DNA of 33,828 nt from JANYCO01 sp031416415 (GCA_031416415.1 JANOTP010000252.1:1-33828), one strand, 5' to 3'. Shown: positions 25,585-32,965, counted from the stretch's first letter. The notes: generated by a model from the sequence alone, not told the origin. Made by a program: numbers and translations.

Positions 25585-25974
25585 ATGTTAAAGAAAATAA
25601 TAGTAACGGTAATTATACTTCTTCTCTTTGGATTAGGAGTATTGTCTTTTTTTGTTTTTGGAAATTACAGTGAAGGTGAAAAAGCTGGTACACTAGTTAA
25701 GATTAGCAAAAAAGGTGTTGTCTTCAAAACTTGGGAAGGTGAATTAAATACCTACATGTATGTAAGTGATCAGGCTGCTGCAAGTGCTCCTGTAACTACC
25801 TTATTTACATTTTCAGTTTTAGATAGAGATGTTGAGGTTATAAAAAAGATGGAAACCGCAATTCATAACGGACATCGAATTACGTTGTACTATAAACAAA
25901 AATATTTTCAATTTCCATGGAATGGAGATACGAAATACTTTATTTACAGAGCTGAAATACTAGAAAAGCAATAA
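25585..25974 (+). CDS. Small membrane-anchored protein (often mislabelled '6-phosphogluconate dehydrogenase')
   Basis: 129 residues: one N-terminal helix (about 5-28, IIVTVIILLLFGLGVLSFFVF) as anchor, then a soluble domain NYSEGEKAGTLVKISKKGVVFKTWEGEL (28-55) and a second half ending HRITLYYKQKYFQFPWNGDTKYFIYRAEIL. I recognise this as a Bacteroidota-only family that carries a wrong 6-phosphogluconate dehydrogenase label in databases; it has no NADP fold and is far too short. Function unknown. Lies 20 bp after the DUF4197 gene and 78 bp before pcm. Confidence 0.8.
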   Translation: MLKKIIVTVIILLLFGLGVLSFFVFGNYSEGEKAGTLVKISKKGVVFKTWEGELNTYMYVSDQAAASAPVTTLFTFSVLDRDVEVIKKMETAIHNGHRITLYYKQKYFQFPWNGDTKYFIYRAEILEKQ

Positions 25975-26032
25975 TACTTTTCGATATTTTATAAATTCTT
26001 AAACTTAAGGTCTGGAAATATGTATCTTTACA

Positions 26033-26040
26033 CCACACCT
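26033..26040 (+). promoter_or_regulatory. Putative -7 element for pcm
   Basis: TATCTTTA, one mismatch to TAnnTTTG, 12 bp before the ATG. No clear -33 partner. Confidence 0.35.
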
Positions 26041-26052
26041 TAAGTTTTTTAA

Positions 26053-26703
26053 ATGTTTCAAGACGGATACCGAGAGCAGGGATTGCGAAAACAATTGGCA
26101 CGTAAGCTTAAAGAAAAAGGTATTACGGATGCTAAAGTATTGGAAGCGATAGCTTCTGTGCCCCGTCATGTATTTTTAGATAAAGCATTTTTAGAGCAAG
26201 CCTACCAAGATAAAGCATTTCCAATAGGGGAGGGGCAAACAATTTCCCAGCCTTACACAGTAGCTTTCCAAACTCAATTATTGGAAGTTGTAAAGGATAT
26301 GAAAGTGCTCGAAATTGGTACAGGATCGGGCTATCAGGCCTGTGTGTTAAATCATTTAAAAGTAAAGTTGTTTACAATCGAATATAATAAAGCATTGTAT
26401 ACAAAGACTTCATCGTTTTTACGTTCTTCTGGACTCACTGCTATTAAATTTTTTCATGGAGATGGAAGTCAAGGCCTACCCACTTTTGCACCGTTTGATC
26501 GGATAATTGTAACTGCAGGCGCACCTTCAGTACCAGAAAAATTAATTCATCAATTGGTTATTGGTGGTAAATTGGTAATTCCTGTAGGAGATGATAAAAA
26601 TCAAATTATGCTTTGTATTACTCGATTATCCGATACAGAATTTCAGAAAGAAGAGTTTGGGGCATTTAAGTTTGTGCCTTTATTAGGGAAAGATGGTTGG
26701 TGA
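26053..26703 (+). CDS. pcm: Protein-L-isoaspartate O-methyltransferase
   Basis: Cytoplasmic repair enzyme that methylates isoaspartyl residues formed in ageing proteins, using SAM. 216 residues, normal size. The family core is clear: VPRHVFLDKAFLEQAYQDKA (36-55), PIGEGQTISQPYTVAFQTQLL (57-77), SAM motif I VLEIGTGSGYQACVL (85-99), and FDRIIVTAGAPSVPEKLIHQL with IGGKLVIPVG toward the C-terminus. A TATCTTTA element at 26033-26040, one mismatch to the -7 consensus, lies 13 bp before the ATG and suggests its own promoter. Fits a protein-damage/stress theme continued downstream. Confidence 0.95.
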   Translation: MFQDGYREQGLRKQLARKLKEKGITDAKVLEAIASVPRHVFLDKAFLEQAYQDKAFPIGEGQTISQPYTVAFQTQLLEVVKDMKVLEIGTGSGYQACVLNHLKVKLFTIEYNKALYTKTSSFLRSSGLTAIKFFHGDGSQGLPTFAPFDRIIVTAGAPSVPEKLIHQLVIGGKLVIPVGDDKNQIMLCITRLSDTEFQKEEFGAFKFVPLLGKDGW

Positions 26704-27063
26704 TTTGTTAGAAAATAGCAAAAGGCGTCTATAAAATCAATTTGTTTTTTAGTTGTCTTCCATGCTATCTTCGCACTACACTAAAAAGATACTTACAAGG
26801 CTGATATTTTTGATTTAGTAGATGTCTACAGTTTTTTAGTAAAATGTTTTCTTTAGAGCCAGCATAAAATAAATAAAATTGCAATTTCCGCTTGCCAACG
26901 TTCTATTGTAATTAAACTTCATAATTAATAAGAAATCAAAAGTATTTGTTTTTTGGGATATATAAATTAAAATATTAAATTTATATAATTTAATTTATAG
27001 GTTAAGCCCTAATTTGTGTTTTTGCGGTCTTTTTGTTGAATAAATACTAAATAATGTATTGTA
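26704..27063 (+). promoter_or_regulatory. 360-bp gene-free leader region of the regulator operon, with a good promoter
   Basis: TTTG (26741-26744) and TATCTTCG (26766-26773) are 21 bp apart, a good phylum promoter on the plus strand with predicted start near 26780. That leaves about 285 bases of untranslated leader before the AraC-type gene, or an independent small RNA. A weak dyad GTAGA-TG-TCTAC (26818-26829) followed by AGTTTTTTAG might end a short transcript. No coding frame seen in it. Confidence 0.45.
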
Positions 27064-27621
27064 ATGAAAATTTACATTAAATATAATTTAAAGGCTGCTT
27101 GTGAGAAAATACTGCAAGAACAATTAGATAGACTTGATTTAAAGTATTCTTTAATAGGTTTCGGCGAAGTAGAATTAAAAGAAGTTTTATCAAGTGAAAA
27201 ACTGCAAGAACTGAATACGAAATTAAATAATTATAGTATAGAGATTGTAGAAAGTCATAAAAGCGTTTTGGTACAAAAAATAAAAAATGCAATTATAGAA
27301 ATGGTTTACATGGATGAAAAATTGCCTAATTCAAAAATGTCTTTTTATTTAGCTGAAAAAATTGGACATAGTTATGGTTATATTTCTAATCTTTTTACGG
27401 AGGTTACCTATACTTCTATTGCGCATTTTATAGCATTGCAAAAAAATGAACGAGCAAAGCAATTGATAATTACAAATCAGTTTACCTTTACAGAAATTGC
27501 TTGGAAACTTAATTATAGTAGTGTAGCACATTTTAGTAATCATTTTAAAGATGCTACGGGAATAACACCTACAGCTTTTCAGAGAATTATGAAAAAAAGA
27601 CTTGATATTCCTAAAAAATAA
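27064..27621 (+). CDS. AraC-family regulator with HMA-like N-terminal domain
   Basis: 185 residues. The C-terminal part (about 85-180) is an AraC double helix-turn-helix: AEKIGHSYGYISNLFTE, then FTFTEIAWKLNYSSVAHFSNHFKDATGITPTAF. The N-terminal 65 residues resemble the ferredoxin-like HMA domain found in a Bacteroidota AraC subgroup (pattern xYIKxxVCxRC...LGEVEL); FGEVELKEVLSSEKLQELN fits well. Here the metal-binding CxxC is reduced to a single Cys13 in YNLKAACEKIL, so metal binding may be lost. First gene of an operon with the receiver (29 bp) and kinase genes downstream. HMA assignment is by recalled pattern. Confidence 0.85.
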   Translation: MKIYIKYNLKAACEKILQEQLDRLDLKYSLIGFGEVELKEVLSSEKLQELNTKLNNYSIEIVESHKSVLVQKIKNAIIEMVYMDEKLPNSKMSFYLAEKIGHSYGYISNLFTEVTYTSIAHFIALQKNERAKQLIITNQFTFTEIAWKLNYSSVAHFSNHFKDATGITPTAFQRIMKKRLDIPKK

Positions 27622-27650
27622 AGTAAATATTTTTTTTAAATAGTGTAAAA

Positions 27651-28097
27651 ATGCAAAACGAACGAATTCATATTTTACTTGCTGAAGATGACGAGGATGA
27701 TCGACTGTTTTTTAGTGATGCGTTTGAAGAAATAAAAATAAAAACCATCATTAAGATGGTGAACGATGGTGTAGAACTGATGAATTATCTTTCTCAACCT
27801 GATATTGTATTGCCTAATATACTTTTTCTTGATCTTAATATGCCTCGTAAAACAGGTATAGATTGTTTGAAAGAAATAAAGGAGATAGATCGTTTCAAAG
27901 ATATGGCAATAGCTATCTATTCTACTTCTTCATCGGAAGAAGATATAGAAGAAACTTTTGTAAAAGGAGCAAATGTTTATATAAAAAAGCCAAGTGATTT
28001 TTCTGCACTTAAGAAAATATTATCAGAAGTCATTACCATAAATTTTCAATATCAGACATCAGGGTTAAATAGAGATAATTTTATACTTAATCTTTAA
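27651..28097 (+). CDS. Single-domain response regulator, Rcp1-like
   Basis: 148 residues, a receiver domain only. Acidic pocket Glu12-Asp13-Asp14 (LLAEDDEDDRLFF), phospho-acceptor Asp61 in LFLDLNMPRKTG, the switch Ser/Thr at about 91-92 (IYSTSSSEED), and Lys113 in YIKKPSD are all present. No output domain, so it must signal by protein contact or pass phosphate on. It lies 18 bp before the sensor kinase gene, so it is almost certainly the kinase's partner, as in phytochrome/Rcp1 pairs. Confidence 0.94.
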   Translation: MQNERIHILLAEDDEDDRLFFSDAFEEIKIKTIIKMVNDGVELMNYLSQPDIVLPNILFLDLNMPRKTGIDCLKEIKEIDRFKDMAIAIYSTSSSEEDIEETFVKGANVYIKKPSDFSALKKILSEVITINFQYQTSGLNRDNFILNL

Positions 28098-28115
28098 TTC
28101 TATAAAATTTCGTTT

Positions 28116-29900
28116 ATGAACTTTAAGAATTTTTTATCATCCTCTTTTCTGATAAAAAGTGTTTTTATTGGATCTTTAGTTATATTAATTTTTATTTCAA
28201 GTGTTTCCTATAAACATACTCTTGTTATAACAGATCTTGCTGAATTAGTAACACATTCATATGAAGTTAGAATTGAATTAGAACAATTGAACTCTCGTCT
28301 AACAGATGCAGAAAGTGCAAAGCAAGGGTATATGCTTTCTAAAGACAGTATATTTTTCAAAGCATTTAATAATGCTCATGCAAAAGTTAATAAATCTTTT
28401 TTCAAATTAAATCAGTTAGCAGCAAATAATCTAAGGCAGCAAAATAATTTAGATTCACTTTATGGTTTAATTAATTTTCGATTTGAAAATCTTTCGGATT
28501 CCTTTAAAGAAACTCCTGATACATCACACCAAGCGATAACGCTTAAAAAAAATTTACGAGATGGCAAAAAGTTGATGGATAAAATTCATATTCAAATTCA
28601 GAATATGATAAATTTAGAAATAATTTATTTGCATGAGCGTCAAAAAAAATACGAAAATGAAATTTCTTTTACTCCAATATTCACTTTTTTAGTCTTTCTT
28701 TTTTCATTAATAGTTTTTGTTTTTTCTTATTTTAAAATTAATGAAAATTTATTCATACTTAAAAAAGCTAATAAACAATTAATTATCACTACAGAGTCTT
28801 TTAAGCAAGCAGAAGAAATTGCTAATATTAGCAGCTGGTATTGGGATTTAGAATTGAATCTATTAGTCTATTCTGACAATCTATATCGCCTACTAGGCTG
28901 TGAGCCGCAATCTTTTAAGCCTAGTATTAAGAAGTTTTTGGAGTTTGTACATCCCAGTGATATCCATCTAATTATTCAAGGCGATGAAGAGGTTGTAAAT
29001 GATAACAAACCGCCAACTGCCATCTTTAGAGTAATTCGAAAAGATGGGGAATTACGTTATTTTAAATCTATTGGAAAAGTACTGATAGACAAGAACGGTA
29101 AAAAAACGCTTATAGGAATCAATAGTGATGTTACCGAACAATACCTTAGTAATGTTTCATTAGAGGAAAGGAATCAAGAATTAGAAAGAACTAATAAAGA
29201 ACTTGCTTCCTTTAACCATGTAGCAAGTCATGATTTACAAGAGCCACTTCGTAAAATTCAAACTTTTATATCGCGGATTGCAGAAAAAGAAGTGTTGAAT
29301 ATGTCAGAGACAGGCAAAGATTATTTCTCAAGAATACATACTGCGGTAGATCGAATGCGAATACTTATTAATGATTTGCTATTGTTTTCAAGTACAAATA
29401 AAATTGAGAAAATTTTTGAGCCCACGGATTTTAATGTTTTATTAGAAAACGTGCAACAAGAGTTAGCTCAGGCAATAGAAGATAAAAATGCTGTAATAGA
29501 AGCTGGTAATTTGCCTACTTTAAATGTTATACCTTTTCAAATTCAACAATTGTTTACAAATTTGATTGGAAATTCATTAAAGTACAGTAAACCAAATGTC
29601 GTTCCCGTAGTTAAAATTAGAAGCGAATTAATCATCGCTAAAGATTATCCGATTTTAAAAATGGATACCACTAAAAAGTACTATAAAATCTCCTTTACTG
29701 ATAATGGTTTAGGCTTTGAACAAGAATATGCTGAGAATATTTTCATTTTATTTCGCCGTTTACATCATGTAAAGGAATATCCAGGTACCGGAATTGGACT
29801 TTCTATATGTAAAAAAATTGTAGAAAATCATGCTGGGTTTATAGAAGCAGAAGGGAATCTAGGCATTGGTTCTACTTTTACAGTTTTTTTTCCTGCATAA
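28116..29900 (+). CDS. CHASE3-PAS sensor histidine kinase
   Basis: 594-residue inner-membrane sensor. TM1 about 13-31; CHASE3-type periplasmic region about 35-180 (YEVRIELEQLNSRLTDAESAKQG-like start, then GYMLSKDSIF); TM2 about 187-208; PAS_3-type domain about 232-345 (SSWYWDLELN ... YRLLGCEP ... FRVIRKDGELRYF ... GINSDVTEQ); HisKA with phospho-acceptor His372 in ASHDLQEPLRK; HATPase with N-box Asn486 (NLIGNSLKYS), DNGLGF (529-534) and GTGIGLSICKKI. No receiver domain of its own; the single-domain receiver gene just upstream is the likely partner. The signal is unknown. Confidence 0.95.
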   Translation: MNFKNFLSSSFLIKSVFIGSLVILIFISSVSYKHTLVITDLAELVTHSYEVRIELEQLNSRLTDAESAKQGYMLSKDSIFFKAFNNAHAKVNKSFFKLNQLAANNLRQQNNLDSLYGLINFRFENLSDSFKETPDTSHQAITLKKNLRDGKKLMDKIHIQIQNMINLEIIYLHERQKKYENEISFTPIFTFLVFLFSLIVFVFSYFKINENLFILKKANKQLIITTESFKQAEEIANISSWYWDLELNLLVYSDNLYRLLGCEPQSFKPSIKKFLEFVHPSDIHLIIQGDEEVVNDNKPPTAIFRVIRKDGELRYFKSIGKVLIDKNGKKTLIGINSDVTEQYLSNVSLEERNQELERTNKELASFNHVASHDLQEPLRKIQTFISRIAEKEVLNMSETGKDYFSRIHTAVDRMRILINDLLLFSSTNKIEKIFEPTDFNVLLENVQQELAQAIEDKNAVIEAGNLPTLNVIPFQIQQLFTNLIGNSLKYSKPNVVPVVKIRSELIIAKDYPILKMDTTKKYYKISFTDNGLGFEQEYAENIFILFRRLHHVKEYPGTGIGLSICKKIVENHAGFIEAEGNLGIGSTFTVFFPA

Positions 29901-30140
29901 TTGTTTTCTTAATAGTTCTCCTCGTTTTTTTATACTAATAACGTAAGAAGCTAGTATTGTTAATGTAAAAGGCTTTTTTAGGTGTAGTGCAAGAAGTATA
30001 TACATTATTTATTTGTAGCATAAGATTGTAATTACAGCAAAATTATATTTCCCATCGGTTTAAAGGATTTTTTAAAAGAAATATGTGAATTATATAAGTT
30101 ATTTAAAAAAACCTATAATACATACGGTCCTGAACACTAT

Positions 30141-30148
30141 TACATTTG
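30141..30148 (+). promoter_or_regulatory. -7 element ahead of the CsbD-like genes
   Basis: TACATTTG fits TAnnTTTG exactly and would start transcription near 30153, giving a 20-base leader for the ATG at 30174. No good -33 TTTG seen, so an activator or alternative sigma factor may be involved. The preceding 240 bp after the kinase gene show no gene. Confidence 0.45.
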
Positions 30149-30173
30149 ATGTATAGTAATGATTCTTTATAGT

Positions 30174-30362
30174 ATGGGAAATACAACAAGCTTAAGAGTT
30201 GATTGGAATAAAAAGAAAAAGAAGCTGAAACAGATTTTTGCTATTTTGACAGAGCAGGATTTGTTGTTGATTGAAGGACTTGAAGATGAAATGTTAGTTA
30301 GGCTTCAAGTTAAAATGGGTAAATCAAAAGAGGATATATATAAGCTTATTTCTGGCTTGTAA
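30174..30362 (+). CDS. CsbD-like stress protein
   Basis: 62 residues from ATG 30174 (MGNTTSLRVDWNKKKKK); an ATG at 30159 is in frame but would sit only about 6 bases after the predicted transcript start. The layout W-x3-K-x-KLK-x2-F-x2-LT-x2-DL-x3-EG-x-EDE-x2-VRLQ-x-KMGKSKEDIY matches the CsbD family, small hydrophilic helical proteins induced in general stress; their molecular action is unknown. First of two tandem related genes placed after the sensor kinase operon. Confidence 0.75.
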   Translation: MGNTTSLRVDWNKKKKKLKQIFAILTEQDLLLIEGLEDEMLVRLQVKMGKSKEDIYKLISGL

Positions 30363-30422
30363 AATATAAATTTAAGATTAGAAAGGGAAGTTAATTTAGT
30401 AAAACATCTGTTTAATTAATTC

Positions 30423-30683
30423 ATGAACTATTTAAGTTTAAAAAAGATGAAGATTAAATTTGAAAAAAAGAGATGGTTTGAGGCCAAAGCGAAATTAGAA
30501 AGTCTTTTTGATTTTCTAAAGGAAAGTGATTTCCATTATGAGCCAGGCGAGGAGTATAAAGTACCCGAAAGAATTCGAAAGTTGCTTCGTATGTCACAAC
30601 GAGAATTTTATAGGCTTACAGGTTTGTATGATCCAGAAAAGAATATGTCGCAATCTAGTTTTTCAGACGATGTTACTTTATAA
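30423..30683 (+). CDS. Divergent CsbD-like paralogue
   Basis: 86 residues. Residues 16-67 align with the preceding CsbD-like protein: RWFEAKAKLESLFDFL-KESDF matches DWNKKKKKLKQIFAIL-TEQDL, then a Gly-Glu pair, an Arg and SQREFYRLTGL against SKEDIYKLISGL. Identity is low and the centre (HYEPGEEYKVPERIRKLLRM) differs, so a search with the CsbD profile may miss it. The extra C-terminal 19 residues are Ser/Asp-rich. I infer duplication and drift. Highly charged and soluble. Separated from its neighbour by 60 bp. Confidence 0.65.
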   Translation: MNYLSLKKMKIKFEKKRWFEAKAKLESLFDFLKESDFHYEPGEEYKVPERIRKLLRMSQREFYRLTGLYDPEKNMSQSSFSDDVTL

Positions 30684-30738
30684 TGTATTTAAATAACAAT
30701 AAAATAAATAAATAAAAATCACTTAATCAATTACAATT

Positions 30739-30891
30739 ATGAACAGTATATTATATCTTATCGCAGTAATATTATTAATAGGATGGGTACTAGGTTTTTT
30801 CGTATACTCAGTAGGAGGAATTATACATGTCCTTCTTGTTATCGCAATAATAGCTGTGCTATTTAACGTAATCAGCGGTAGTCGAAGGTAA
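30739..30891 (+). CDS. lmo0937-family small membrane protein
   Basis: 50-residue peptide starting MNSILYLIAVILLIGWVLG, with two hydrophobic segments (about 3-22 and 27-45) joined by SVGGIIH, and a short polar end SGSRR. This is the lmo0937-type pattern (two-helix micro-membrane protein with a central Gly-Gly-Ile-His), widespread in Bacteroidota and Firmicutes stress regions; function unknown. The stop codon lies inside a perfect 10-bp hairpin (30882-30906). Confidence 0.85.
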   Translation: MNSILYLIAVILLIGWVLGFFVYSVGGIIHVLLVIAIIAVLFNVISGSRR

Positions 30892-30906
30892 TTAATTTAC
30901 CTTCGA
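30882..30906 (+). terminator. Hairpin over the lmo0937-like stop codon
   Basis: TCGAAGGTAA (30882-30891) and TTACCTTCGA (30897-30906) pair perfectly with a 5-base loop. The following AATTTATAAG is A/T-rich but not a clean U-run, so it may protect mRNA 3' ends rather than terminate. Confidence 0.55.
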
Positions 30907-30962
30907 AATTTATAAGAAATAATAATCTAATATTTATTAATTAACCATTAAATTAAAATAAT

Positions 30963-31175
30963 ATGATCATGGAACAACTAATAGAAAGGAGAGAATTCCA
31001 ACCTGTAATATGTCTCAAGGACAATAGAGTATATGTATATAGAATCGACGAAAATCCCTGTTTTCTAGAGGATGACTATGTATTGATAAAGTGTTTTTTA
31101 GTTAAAAATAATGGAGACCCAGACCTTTCTAAAGAAATAGAAATATATGGAAAGTATTTAGTAGATGCTGAATAG
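30963..31175 (+). CDS. Unknown 70-residue protein
   Basis: Starts MIMEQLIERREFQPVICLKDNRVYVY; the second Met (30969) is an equally possible start. No family recognised. Predicted beta-rich and soluble (PVICLKDNRVYVYRI, DDYVLIKCFLVKNNG), with Cys17, Cys33 and Cys44, ending acidic (YGKYLVDAE). Codon use is like neighbours and it sits between stress genes, which supports it being a gene. Confidence 0.5.
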   Translation: MIMEQLIERREFQPVICLKDNRVYVYRIDENPCFLEDDYVLIKCFLVKNNGDPDLSKEIEIYGKYLVDAE

Positions 31176-31404
31176 AAAAATAGCTTTTTTGGAAGTTTAG
31201 AATGTTTTTTGATAGTTATTTATTATTCATAACGAATTTTATATGCATTCAACTATCTTAGAGCTACTTTATAATTGCCATGCTCAATATTTTTAAAAAT
31301 AGTTTTTATTGCCCTTAATAGAGGTTATAAAATTTTAAACTGTATTGTGTCATTATAATATTCTGTTTAAAATTAAGCATCATAATTTCAAACGAAGGAA
31401 AAAT

Positions 31405-31431
31405 GTCATACTATTTATTAAATAGTATGAC
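31405..31431. promoter_or_regulatory. Perfect 13-bp-arm palindrome
   Basis: Arms GTCATACTATTTA (31405-31417) and TAAATAGTATGAC (31419-31431) around a single T. It lies about 90 bp upstream of the DUF4142 promoter and 230 bp after the previous gene. The symmetry suits a regulator site; as RNA it would form a tight hairpin but lacks a following U-run. Confidence 0.6.
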
Positions 31432-31521
31432 TCACTAATTTATTTAACAAGTTTTTAAAGGTTAATGGGAATCATGTAATACTTTTGCTTTTTTGTGTAA
31501 AGTTACTTTTTATGATAGTAG

Positions 31522-31529
31522 TACCTTTG
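31522..31529 (+). promoter_or_regulatory. -7 element for the DUF4142 lipoprotein gene
   Basis: TACCTTTG, exact match to TAnnTTTG, 23 bp before the ATG at 31553. The nearest TTTG (31492-31495) is 26 bp away, longer than usual. Confidence 0.5.
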
Positions 31530-31552
31530 TAAGGTATTCAAGCATAAAAAAA

Positions 31553-32137
31553 ATGAAACAAATTAAAAAAATATTACTATTTCAAGTTTTATTACGCACT
31601 TTGCTTTTATTGACAATTATTCCATTTTGTGCGAGTTCGTGTCATCATTCTCAAAAAACAAATGAGCAAAGCGAAGCAAAATTAGATAGTAATAATAATG
31701 ACAAAGACGTACAATTTCTGGTAAGTGCTGCGGAAAATGATTTGAAAGAAATTTATTTAGGGATATTAGCGCAAGAAAAAGGCGGGCTGGTAGATGTTAA
31801 AGAATTAGGGGGAATGATGGAGACTATGCACCGTAAATCTTTAAAAGGCTTAAAAGAAATTGCTAGAAAAAAATTAGTTATTATACCGACTTCTCTAAGT
31901 GATAATCTGAAAAATAAGTATAAAAGCTTAAGTAATGAATCTGGAATATATTTTGATAAAAAATATTGTGAAATGATGATAATCGAACATCAAACTTCTA
32001 TTGCCATGTATGAAAGGGCATCTAAAGAATCAAAAGATGTAGAAATTAGAGAATGGGCGAAGTCAATGTTGCCTACTTTACGAAAGCATCTGGATGGTTC
32101 AATTATTTGTCAAAATGCCTGTAATAAAATGTTGTAA
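31553..32137 (+). CDS. DUF4142 (ferritin-like) lipoprotein
   Basis: 194 residues from ATG 31553; the frame opens earlier at a TTG, but the -7 element lies in that part. Lipobox ASSC (Cys30). The DUF4142 pattern is present: VQFLVSAAENDLKEIYLGILAQEKG (53-77), LGGMMETMHRKSLKGLKEIARKK, FDKKYCEMMIIEHQTSIAMYERAS, WAKSMLPTLRKHL. It predicts a four-helix bundle in which the His in MHRK, EHQ and KHL and the nearby Glu recall metal ligands of ferritin-like folds. Metal binding is not shown. Function unknown; often found with CsbD-type stress genes, which fits here. Confidence 0.85.
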   Translation: MKQIKKILLFQVLLRTLLLLTIIPFCASSCHHSQKTNEQSEAKLDSNNNDKDVQFLVSAAENDLKEIYLGILAQEKGGLVDVKELGGMMETMHRKSLKGLKEIARKKLVIIPTSLSDNLKNKYKSLSNESGIYFDKKYCEMMIIEHQTSIAMYERASKESKDVEIREWAKSMLPTLRKHLDGSIICQNACNKML

Positions 32138-32161
32138 TGATTTCTCACATTTAAACTATAA

Positions 32162-32344
32162 ATGAAAATGAAAAATCTACTCTGTTTTCTCGCTCTAGTT
32201 GCCTCTATCTCCTGTATTTTATTCACAGCGACGGGTTATAAAAAGGTTCAAAATTTTAAAGTAAGTAGTAGGCAGTTGGACATAAAAAGCGTTAAAAAGC
32301 AACGCATTACTGATGATACAAATGTTTTCACTAAAAGACTGTGA
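32162..32344 (+). CDS. Small exported or membrane peptide, unknown
   Basis: 60 residues: MKMKNLLCFLALVASISCILF is a signal-like hydrophobic stretch with a lipobox-like SISC (Cys18), followed by a basic, polar tail (KKVQNFKVSSRQLDIKSVKKQ). Starts 24 bp after the DUF4142 gene, which argues for a real partner gene; no family recognised. Its small size makes chance possible. Confidence 0.4.
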   Translation: MKMKNLLCFLALVASISCILFTATGYKKVQNFKVSSRQLDIKSVKKQRITDDTNVFTKRL

Positions 32345-32408
32345 TCCTCTCATTTTTTAATTTTCAAACGTTAAATTTATTAAATTAATTTCATGAAGTA
32401 ATTGTATT

Positions 32409-32475
32409 AATTACAATTAAGTTTCATGTTAACTATATACTAACCTATTATTTAATTAACAGGAATTACAATTAA
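32409..32475. repeat. Duplicated 12-mer AATTACAATTAA
   Basis: The same 12-mer occurs at 32409-32420 and 32464-32475, 55 bp apart, just before the tRNA-like gene. The first copy lies in a larger dyad (AATTGTA-TTAAT-TACAATT). The stretch 32345-32484 has no gene. Confidence 0.4.
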
Positions 32476-32484
32476 TTTACAATA

Positions 32485-32556
32485 GGTCCCGTGGTCGAGT
32501 GGTTAGGCTGAAGGTTTGCAAGACCTTATACGTTGGTTCGATTCCAACCGGAGACT
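32485..32556 (+). tRNA. tRNA-Cys (GCA), acceptor stem mispaired, possibly a pseudogene
   Basis: Cloverleaf of 72 bases. Anticodon arm AAGGT-TTGCAAG-ACCTT with anticodon GCA (32518-32520), T arm GTTGG-TTCGATT-CCAAC (32532-32548), D arm with GGTTA, discriminator T at 32556, as in Cys tRNAs; no encoded CCA. The acceptor strands GGTCCCG and CGGAGAC give mispairs at 2:71 and 4:69, or only six pairs if A32552 is bulged and G32485 is left unpaired. All other arms are intact, so this is either a decayed copy or an unusual functional tRNA. Confidence 0.75.
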
Positions 32557-32965
32557 TCTCTAGTATCAATTTACATAAAAATAAGTTAATCACTATTTTG
32601 GTGTGAAAATATGGTATTTATGTAAACTATTCTGAAAAATATGTAAGTGAATTTTTATTGTACATTTTTATTTTTGTAAGTACTGGCATTGAAAATACTC
32701 TTGTAATACACTATAGAAGGTTCTCAATTAATCAAAAAAAATAGCTCCATTAATAGCGAAAACAGTATTGATTTTATATACATTTTGTATATATTAGTTG
32801 AAGCGTAATTTAATTCTTTCATTATAATAAATAGAAGAATTGAGGATAGGTTTTTGGAAATTTAATAGAGTACGATTAATATTGTTGTTTAGTATACTAG
32901 TTAATTTAAAAATGATTTCATAGTAACATTTTTTGTATAGATAATCTTACCTAAATATATAGTTG
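32557..32965. other. AT-rich gene-free stretch with two dyads
   Basis: No coding frame seen. TTTACATAAA (32570-32579) and TTTATGTAAA (32617-32626) are exact complements 37 bases apart, and TATATACA-TTT-TGTATATA (32775-32793) is a perfect 8-bp dyad. No clear promoter consensus for the downstream kinase. Confidence 0.4.

Larger units (their letters stand above)
31176..31552. other. Gene-free stretch with a perfect palindrome and a -7 element
   Basis: No coding frame seen. Contains the 27-bp palindrome at 31405-31431 and TACCTTTG at 31522-31529; the rest is plain AT-rich DNA. Confidence 0.5.

Noticed and set aside
25585..25974. 6-phosphogluconate dehydrogenase
   Set aside because: Only 129 residues, membrane-anchored, with no nucleotide-binding fold; the name is a propagated database error as far as I recall.
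32409..32475. Attachment-site duplication beside the tRNA-like gene
   Set aside because: The 12-mer is AT-only apart from one C, does not overlap the tRNA end, and no integrase gene is present.
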